Below are positions 62,845 through 64,000 of a stretch of DNA of 64,000 nt, piece after piece (position 1 is the first letter of the stretch; each line of letters opens with the position of its first letter). The notes beneath the pieces were generated by a model. The model did no database searches. It was not told the origin of the DNA and saw only the letters and a program-made list of their open reading frames with translations. The stretch is from Nocardia tengchongensis (GTDB lineage Bacteria > Actinomycetota > Actinomycetes > Mycobacteriales > Mycobacteriaceae). Both the position numbers and the translations under genes were made by a program. The stretch lies in assembly GCF_018362975.1 (NCBI RefSeq), contig NZ_CP074371.1, forward strand, positions 3,906,001 through 3,970,000, given 5' to 3'.

Positions 62845-63070
62845 GTTTTCCGCGAGTGTCTTCTGTACCCGGTTTCTCGAGACCGCGTAGAGCAGACAAT
62901 CGTGCTGTGAGTCCGCAAGCTGTCTTTGGAAGTTACAGCAGGGCAGCGTTGTGCACCGTCGCAGCGCGTGCTGTGCATGACAACGTTAGTTCCAACGCCT
63001 GCTGTTCGCAGCAATACCGAAAGTCCACATGTCCACTACCGACCACAATCCGTCCGGAGCCTCCCAACAC

Positions 63071-64000
63071 ATGCCCACCACTGTCACCTCGCCGCAGGTT
63101 GCCGTCAACGACATCGGCACTGCCGAGGACTTCCTCGCCGCCATCGACAAGACCATCAAGTACTTCAACGACGGAGATATCGTCGAAGGCACGATCGTCA
63201 AGGTCGATCGCGATGAGGTCCTTCTCGACATCGGTTACAAGACCGAAGGCGTGATCCCGTCTCGCGAACTGTCCATCAAGCACGATGTCGACCCCAATGA
63301 GGTCGTTTCCGTGGGCGATGAGGTCGAGGCCCTCGTTCTCACCAAGGAGGACAAGGAAGGCCGCCTGATCCTGTCGAAGAAGCGCGCTCAGTACGAGCGG
63401 GCTTGGGGCACGATCGAGGAGCTCAAGGAGAAGGACGAGGCCGTCAAGGGCACCGTCATCGAGGTCGTCAAGGGCGGCCTGATCCTGGACATCGGTCTGC
63501 GCGGCTTCCTCCCGGCTTCGCTGGTCGAGATGCGTCGCGTCCGCGACCTCCAGCCGTACGTCGGCAAGGAGATCGAGGCCAAGATCATCGAGCTCGACAA
63601 GAACCGCAACAACGTGGTCCTGTCGCGTCGCGCCTGGCTCGAGCAGACCAGTCCGAGGTCCGCAGCGAGTTCCTGCACCAGCTGCAGAAGGGCCAGGTCC
63701 GCAAGGGCGTCGTGTCCTCCATCGTCAACTTCGGTGCCTTCGTGGACCTGGGTGGCGTCGACGGCCTGGTGCACGTCTCCGAGCTGTCCTGGAAGCACAT
63801 CGACCACCCGTCCGAGGTTGTCGAGGTCGGCAACGAGGTCACCGTCGAGGTTCTCGACGTCGATCTCGACCGCGAGCGTGTCTCCCTGTCGCTCAAGGCG
63901 ACCCAGGAAGACCCGTGGCGTCAGTTCGCCCGCACCCACGCGATCGGCCAGATCGTCCCGGGTAAGGTCACCAAGCTGGTTCCGTTCGGTGCGTTCGTGC
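63071..64000 (+). CDS. rpsA: 30S ribosomal protein S1, 5' part, frameshifted in this sequence
   Basis: S1 helps the ribosome bind mRNA and is essential. ATG 63071 gives the family N-terminus PTTVTSPQVAVNDIG; ATG 63029 in the same frame is an alternative. S1 repeats are visible: GDIVEGTIVKVDRDEVLLDI, then VKGTVIEVVKGGLILDIGL. After SRRAWLEQT the conserved Q-S-E-V-R lies one frame over (one C missing at 63648-63649), and repeats 3 and 4 (VVSSIVNFGAFVDLGGVDGL, then IVPGKVTKLVPFGAFV) continue to the window edge. The gene is cut at 64000. In an essential gene this must be a sequence error or an extraordinary event. Confidence 0.93.
   Translation, partial: MPTTVTSPQVAVNDIGTAEDFLAAIDKTIKYFNDGDIVEGTIVKVDRDEVLLDIGYKTEGVIPSRELSIKHDVDPNEVVSVGDEVEALVLTKEDKEGRLILSKKRAQYERAWGTIEELKEKDEAVKGTVIEVVKGGLILDIGLRGFLPASLVEMRRVRDLQPYVGKEIEAKIIELDKNRNNVVLSRRAWLEQTSPRSAASSCTSCRRARSARASCPPSSTSVPSWTWVASTAWCTSPSCPGSTSTTRPRLSRSATRSPSRFSTSISTASVSPCRSRRPRKTRGVSSPAPTRSARSSRVRSPSWFRSVRSC

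Noticed and set aside
63620..63680. Programmed ribosomal frameshift in rpsA or the other five frameshifted genes
   Set aside because: No shared slippery heptamer or downstream pseudoknot is seen, and these families are not known to use frameshifting. A missing base is simpler.

Overview
The window is high-GC actinobacterial DNA, most likely from Nocardia or a close relative. The gene order follows the block that runs from hisD to rpsA in Mycobacterium tuberculosis (Rv1599 to Rv1630): hisD-hisC-hisB-hisH-priA-impA-hisF-hisI, bcp (reverse), trpE, a Trp-associated membrane protein, trpC-trpB-trpA, lgt, pyk, tesB, pdtaR, polA, rpsA. Nocardia-type additions and one integrated mobile element interrupt this backbone.

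Layout. 1-2.2 kb: end of an aldo/keto reductase, an ABM-type monooxygenase, and a DUF6412-like/YidC pair. 2.3-9.9 kb: histidine genes in two runs (hisDCBH, then priA-impA-hisF-hisI), separated by a terminator, a Phd/RelE-type toxin-antitoxin pair with its own promoter, and a MarR regulator. 9.9-12.2 kb: reverse-strand MarR, membrane protein, peroxiredoxin and an unknown gene. 12.4-17.9 kb: trp genes. No trpF is present, which fits a bifunctional PriA. 18-24 kb: lgt, a TM2 protein, an amino-acid ABC binding protein and permease without an ATPase, pyk, and acyl-CoA thioesterase II. 24-32.4 kb: accessory genes (LMW phosphatase, DUF4188, lipoprotein, glycosyltransferase, epimerase, ferritin-like protein) and a cytochrome P450/reductase/ferredoxin operon.

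32.9-41.1 kb: an ~8.1 kb integrative element in a tRNA-Leu(CAA) gene, bounded by 55-bp direct repeats. It carries a tyrosine integrase, a small excisionase, two tandem paralogous winged-helix proteins, GntR and HTH-TPR regulators, a small secreted peptide and an unusually structured non-coding region (a ~55-bp-stem hairpin, iteron-like repeats). No TraB/FtsK transfer protein and no recognisable Rep is encoded. Just outside its left end lies the decayed 3' end of a related integrase, so elements have accumulated at this site more than once. This is the most novel part of the window.

41.3-64 kb: pdtaR; a complete branched-chain amino-acid ABC operon; tRNA-Trp; polA; a stand-alone LeuA-regulatory-domain protein; thioredoxin; a 2H phosphoesterase; an isocitrate/isopropylmalate dehydrogenase-family enzyme; a complete glutamate-type ABC operon; a hydrolase/HTH pair; a LysR regulator divergent from a flavin oxidoreductase; an SPFH protein with a ribbon-helix-helix partner under a palindromic operator; a methyltransferase; and the start of rpsA.

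Sequence quality. Six conserved genes (trpA, the ABC binding protein at 20.1 kb, the epimerase, the ferritin-like gene, thioredoxin and the essential rpsA) each lack exactly one base. This pattern points to consensus errors rather than real pseudogenes, so these genes are described as probably intact in the organism.
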